Shown here piece by piece: positions 14,148-15,965 of a stretch of 15,965 nt of DNA (position 1 is its first letter; each line of letters begins with the position of its first letter). The stretch comes from an uncultured Clostridia bacterium. Lineage in GTDB: Bacteria > Bacillota > Clostridia > Oscillospirales > CAG-272. The notes beneath the pieces were generated by a model. It saw only the letters and a program-made list of their open reading frames with translations, made no database searches and was not told the origin of the DNA. The translations under genes and the position numbers were made by a program. The DNA lies in NCBI GenBank assembly GCA_937934385.1, contig CALGZV010000134.1, positions 1 to 15,965 on the forward strand, in the 5' to 3' direction.

Positions 14148-15784
14148 GTATCAGCGATAAATATTGCCGCGAGACGCTTAATGCATCCGGCGGACTTGAA
14201 AAAATTGAGATAAACTGTCCGGATAACTTTAACTTCGGATACGACGTAGTCGATGCGATAGCAGACAAAACTCCGGATAAAACCGCTCTTGTATGGTGCA
14301 ATGTCGAAAATGAAGAACATATCTTCAGCTTTTCGGATGTAAAAAAATACAGCAACCGGATCGCAAATGTATTTACAAGCGCAGGACTGAAGCGCGGCGA
14401 CCGAGTAATGGTCGTGCTGAAACGCCATTATGAATATTGGTTCGTAGCGGTCGCGCTTCATAAGCTCGGAATAACTATGATCCCTGCCACACATATGCTC
14501 ACCGTCGCTGATTTTCTCTACCGCATAAAGTCCGCAAGGGTAAATGCGATCGTATGTACGCCGCAGGACGGTGTTCCGGATAAAGTGCTTCAGGCACTCC
14601 GCATGTTTGAGATCCCGTGCAAGCTCTGGAGCGTTCAGAAAAGCATACCCGGATTCCGCAATCTGTCAGAAGAGCTTCGCCATGTATCGGATGAGCTTCC
14701 GCGTGTCGCAACATCCGTAAACGACCGAATGCTGCTTTACTTCACATCAGGTACTACAGGATATCCCAAAGGTGTAATTCACGACTTTTCGTATCCGCTC
14801 GCCCATGTCGTAACCGCGAAATACTGGCATCAGGCAGAGGACGGAGGCTTGCATTTCACAGTCGCCGAAACCGGATGGGCAAAGGCGTCGTGGGGTAAGA
14901 TCTACGGTCAGTGGCTTATCGGAAGCGCTGTAATGGTCTATGATTTCGACAATTTTGATCCTAAACAGCTTATATCTGTAATAAACCGCTACGGAGTCAC
15001 CTCATTCTGCGCGCCGCCGACGGTATACAGATATATCGTAAGGAAAGGTATTCCCGACATGCCTACGCTGAAGCATGCGACAACTGCCGGAGAGATGCTT
15101 GCCCCGGAGATATCAAGAAAATTCACCGAAAAAACAGGAATACAGCTCTACGAGGGTTACGGTCAGACCGAAACCACTCTTCTTACTGCGAACTTCAAGG
15201 GACGCTCACCTGTCGAAGGATCTATAGGTACCGGTTCGCCCCTTTATAATTTAGAGCTGCGCGGTAAAAACGGAGAGAAGGTCTCCGTAGGAGAACTCGG
15301 AGAAATCGTTATCGTGCCTCCGAAAAACGGCAGACAGATAGGTGTTTTCTGCGAATACCTTGATAATGAGGAGCAGTATAAACATGTATGGCGCGGCGGA
15401 GTGTATCACACCGGAGATTCCGCATATATGGACGAAAACGGCATGTACTGGTTTCACGGCCGCTTTGATGATATTATAAAGACCGGCGGATTCAGAGTCG
15501 GTCCTTACGAGATCGAAAATATACTTGCGGAATATCCCGGCGTAGTCGAATGCAGCGTCATCGGCGTTCCCGACGCCCTGCGCGGTCAGGCGATCAAGGC
15601 GGTAATCGTATTGTCCAAGGACTATGAACCGTCGAAAGCGCTTGAAAAGGAGATCAAGGACTTCTGCAACAGCAAGCTTGCAGAATACAAATGGATCAGA
15701 ATAGTCGAATTCGTTGACGAAATGCCGAAGACAATAAGCGGAAAGATCCGCAAGGTGGAGCTTCGCGGCGAAGTAAATAAATAA
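14144..15784 (+). CDS. AMP-forming acyl-CoA synthetase (ACSM/Acs-like)
   Basis: Activates a carboxylic acid with ATP and CoA through an acyl-adenylate. The 546 residues show all ANL-superfamily motifs: P-loop-like [13 protein letters not shown] (199-211), [10 protein letters not shown] (336-345), YHTGD with Asp425, Arg440 in [18 protein letters not shown] (447-458), and the adenylation lysine Lys534 in SGKIRK. The sequence looks nearer to medium-chain acyl-CoA synthetases than to true acetyl-CoA synthetase, but substrate cannot be read from it. Overlapping accA by 4 bp puts it firmly in the fatty-acid operon. It could make acyl-CoA starters for a FabH encoded elsewhere, recycle free fatty acids, or supply acetyl-CoA. 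No plus-strand terminator with a T run is seen after it. Confidence 0.88.
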   Translation: MSISDKYCRETLNASGGLEKIEINCPDNFNFGYDVVDAIADKTPDKTALVWCNVENEEHIFSFSDVKKYSNRIANVFTSAGLKRGDRVMVVLKRHYEYWFVAVALHKLGITMIPATHMLTVADFLYRIKSARVNAIVCTPQDGVPDKVLQALRMFEIPCKLWSVQKSIPGFRNLSEELRHVSDELPRVATSVNDRMLLYFTSGTTGYPKGVIHDFSYPLAHVVTAKYWHQAEDGGLHFTVAETGWAKASWGKIYGQWLIGSAVMVYDFDNFDPKQLISVINRYGVTSFCAPPTVYRYIVRKGIPDMPTLKHATTAGEMLAPEISRKFTEKTGIQLYEGYGQTETTLLTANFKGRSPVEGSIGTGSPLYNLELRGKNGEKVSVGELGEIVIVPPKNGRQIGVFCEYLDNEEQYKHVWRGGVYHTGDSAYMDENGMYWFHGRFDDIIKTGGFRVGPYEIENILAEYPGVVECSVIGVPDALRGQAIKAVIVLSKDYEPSKALEKEIKDFCNSKLAEYKWIRIVEFVDEMPKTISGKIRKVELRGEVNK

Positions 15785-15853
15785 AAAGTATTTACACCGC
15801 CGTGCCATATACAGTATCAGAGGTTTGCTCTTATCGCCTTTCATTAAAGATAA

Positions 15854-15932
15854 ATAGGAGGCTGACAAAAAGTCAGCCTCCTATAAATACATCCTCAAAA
15901 AGCAAATGTATAAGCTAAACTCCCGGATAAAA
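15854..15932 (-). repeat. Conserved two-hairpin element, right copy
   Basis: Reverse complement of this stretch matches 1136-1216 over nearly its full length, from TTTTATCCGGGAG to the terminal hairpin. The terminal stem is 13 bp (15854-15866 with 15872-15884, loop of five), with A-T pairs where the left copy has C-G. On the minus strand it is followed by a T-rich but interrupted tract (TTATCTTTAATG). It reads toward the end of the fatty-acid operon, just as the left copy reads toward the end of glmM. Sequence to the right (15933-15965) belongs to whatever transcript it terminates and is too short to identify. Confidence 0.6.
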
Positions 15933-15965
15933 GTAAGAGCCGCAGCGGAACATAAGGGACGGCAT

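Overview
The window looks chromosomal and comes from a low-to-mid GC Firmicute, most likely a clostridial gut-type lineage (Oscillospirales/Ruminococcaceae-like). The reasons are a streptococcal/clostridial-type fab-acc cluster using FabK as enoyl reductase, GAAAGG/GGAGG ribosome binding sites, and short intergenic repeats typical of that group. The lineage is inferred from gene content, not from a search.

Region 1 (1-1378) has no convincing complete gene. The left edge may hold the last codons of a plus-strand gene, followed by a strong intrinsic terminator. Then come three tandem copies (247-663) of a structured unit: a long hairpin followed by a three-way junction, with base pairs kept by compensatory changes. 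A palindrome-rich element follows (about 700-931), then a conserved 80-nt element ending in a terminator (1136-1216; a second copy lies inverted at the right edge of the window), and a small repeat next to the end of glmM.

Region 2 (1379-5423, minus strand) is an amino-sugar operon transcribed as LbH acyltransferase-like gene -> glmS -> glmM, supplying precursors of UDP-GlcNAc for the cell wall. GlmS makes GlcN-6-P, GlmM converts it to GlcN-1-P, and the left-handed beta-helix protein resembles the acetyltransferase half of GlmU. As given, glmS carries two frame disruptions (near 3294-3296 and 2810-2817), so it is either a pseudogene or contains sequence errors.

Region 3 (5424-5769) is a divergent intergenic region. 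It has a minus-strand promoter for the amino-sugar operon and a plus-strand extended -10 promoter for acpP. Four GGAAC/GGAAT motifs lie exactly 11 bp apart immediately upstream of that -10, the layout expected for an OmpR/PhoB-family regulator.

Region 4 (5770-15784, plus strand) is a complete type II fatty-acid elongation operon: acpP-fabK-fabD-fabG-fabF-accB-fabZ-accC-accD-accA-acyl-CoA synthetase. AccABCD make malonyl-CoA, FabD loads it on ACP, FabF condenses, FabG reduces, FabZ dehydrates and FabK reduces the enoyl-ACP. The order equals the pneumococcal cluster without its leading fabT and fabH, and with an AMP-forming acyl-CoA synthetase added at the end. Genes are mostly tightly packed or overlapping, except for two hairpin-filled gaps (fabD-fabG, fabG-fabF), one of which carries a minus-strand terminator.

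Region 5 (15785-15965) contains no gene and holds the second, inverted copy of the terminator-ending element.
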